From positions 1-5,944 of the forward strand of contig WQST01000155.1 in NCBI GenBank assembly GCA_009787745.1: DNA of 5,944 nt. Direction: 5' to 3'. This document shows, piece by piece, positions 5,642 to 5,944 of this stretch (the stretch's first letter is position 1; the number at the start of each line of letters is the position of its first letter). A program made the translations under genes and the position numbers. The notes below the pieces were generated by a model. It was not told the origin of the DNA. It saw nothing but the letters and a program-made list of their open reading frames with translations, and ran no database searches. This stretch comes from Lachnospiraceae bacterium (lineage in GTDB: Bacteria > Bacillota > Clostridia > Lachnospirales > Lachnospiraceae).

Positions 5642-5944
5642 ATGTTTTCCTTTAATCCGTTAATGATCTTTTTGATTCGTTCCGCATTCATCTGCATACT
5701 GACTTGATTAACAATCAGCCGCGCGGAAACGGGATAAATTTCTTCAAGTACTTCGAGATTATTTTCTAACAGCGTCGAACCTGTCTCAACAATATCGACG
5801 ATTACATCAGACAATTCGACTAAAGGCCCCAGTTCAACAGAGCCGTTAAGCTTAATGATATCGACGGTTTGATGTTTTTTGTTGAAAAAATAATCCTTCG
5901 CGATATGCGGGTACTTCGTCGCGACCCTAATCATTTCATGATGC
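5638..5944 (-). CDS. hisG: ATP phosphoribosyltransferase, short form (HisG), 5' end outside window
   Basis: The first enzyme of histidine synthesis joins ATP and PRPP to give phosphoribosyl-ATP. The last 101 codons are present. The frame is open to the right edge, so the Met at 5934 is internal; it is preceded by His-His-Glu. Visible family features are IRVATKYPHIAKDYF (a RVA-K-YP segment), the strand and loop IIKLNGSVELGPLVELSD, and the PRPP-binding loop DIVETGSTLLENNLEVLEEI, followed by a C-terminal helix ending GLKENI. The protein stops about 50 residues after the PRPP loop, with no ACT-like regulatory domain, so it is the short form. Short HisG normally works as a complex with HisZ, a histidyl-tRNA synthetase paralogue, which would be expected upstream outside the window. 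Its stop overlaps the hisD start by 4 bp (ATGA). Confidence 0.95.
   Translation of the reverse strand, partial: HHEMIRVATKYPHIAKDYFFNKKHQTVDIIKLNGSVELGPLVELSDVIVDIVETGSTLLENNLEVLEEIYPVSARLIVNQVSMQMNAERIKKIINGLKENI
5648..5653 (-). promoter_or_regulatory. Ribosome binding site of hisD
   Basis: AAAGGA on the minus strand, 6 nt before the hisD ATG (5641-5639) and inside the final codons of hisG. Together with the 4-bp ATGA overlap it supports translational coupling of the two genes. Confidence 0.7.

Overview
The window looks like a chromosomal fragment from a Firmicute of the Clostridia, with a Lachnospiraceae-like flavour. That rests on remembered resemblance of the His proteins, AGGAG-type ribosome binding sites, sigma-A-type promoters and a HisIE with a HisF-like N-terminal extension; no search was run. 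No tRNA, rRNA, CRISPR array, transposase or integrase was seen.

Layout. (1) Positions 1-1482, minus strand: the 5' part of a type I restriction-modification operon. A half-size specificity gene (hsdS, one target-recognition domain) comes first and overlaps the methyltransferase gene hsdM by 11 bp; hsdM runs off the left edge. (2) Positions 1483-1746: a 264-bp divergent spacer with a good promoter facing each way. The leftward one has a short inverted repeat over its -10 box. The rightward one places its predicted transcription start at the ATG of the next gene. (3) Positions 1747-2449, plus strand: a QueG-related double [4Fe-4S] protein, complete in content but split by a 4-bp tandem duplication that shifts the frame. 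(4) Positions 2453-5944, minus strand: the tail of a histidine operon read hisG-hisD-hisB-hisIE. It is very tight: a 4-bp hisG/hisD overlap, 20 bp between hisD and hisB, and 1 bp between hisB and hisIE. The plus-strand gene and hisIE converge with 3 bp between their stop codons.

How the genes work together. HsdS and HsdM would form a modification enzyme, with hsdR presumably outside the window. HisG commits PRPP and ATP to histidine synthesis, HisIE carries out steps 2 and 3, HisB dehydrates imidazoleglycerol phosphate, and HisD makes histidine from histidinol. HisG ends without the regulatory domain of the long form, so a HisZ partner is expected upstream. hisA, hisF, hisH and hisC are not in the window and must lie elsewhere if the pathway is complete.

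Most unusual points: the degenerate HisF-like barrel fused to HisIE, with Tyr where HisF has its first catalytic Asp; the clean 4-bp frameshift in the QueG-like gene; the likely leaderless transcript of that gene; and the half-size HsdS placed ahead of hsdM. I see no clear evidence of a wholly new system.
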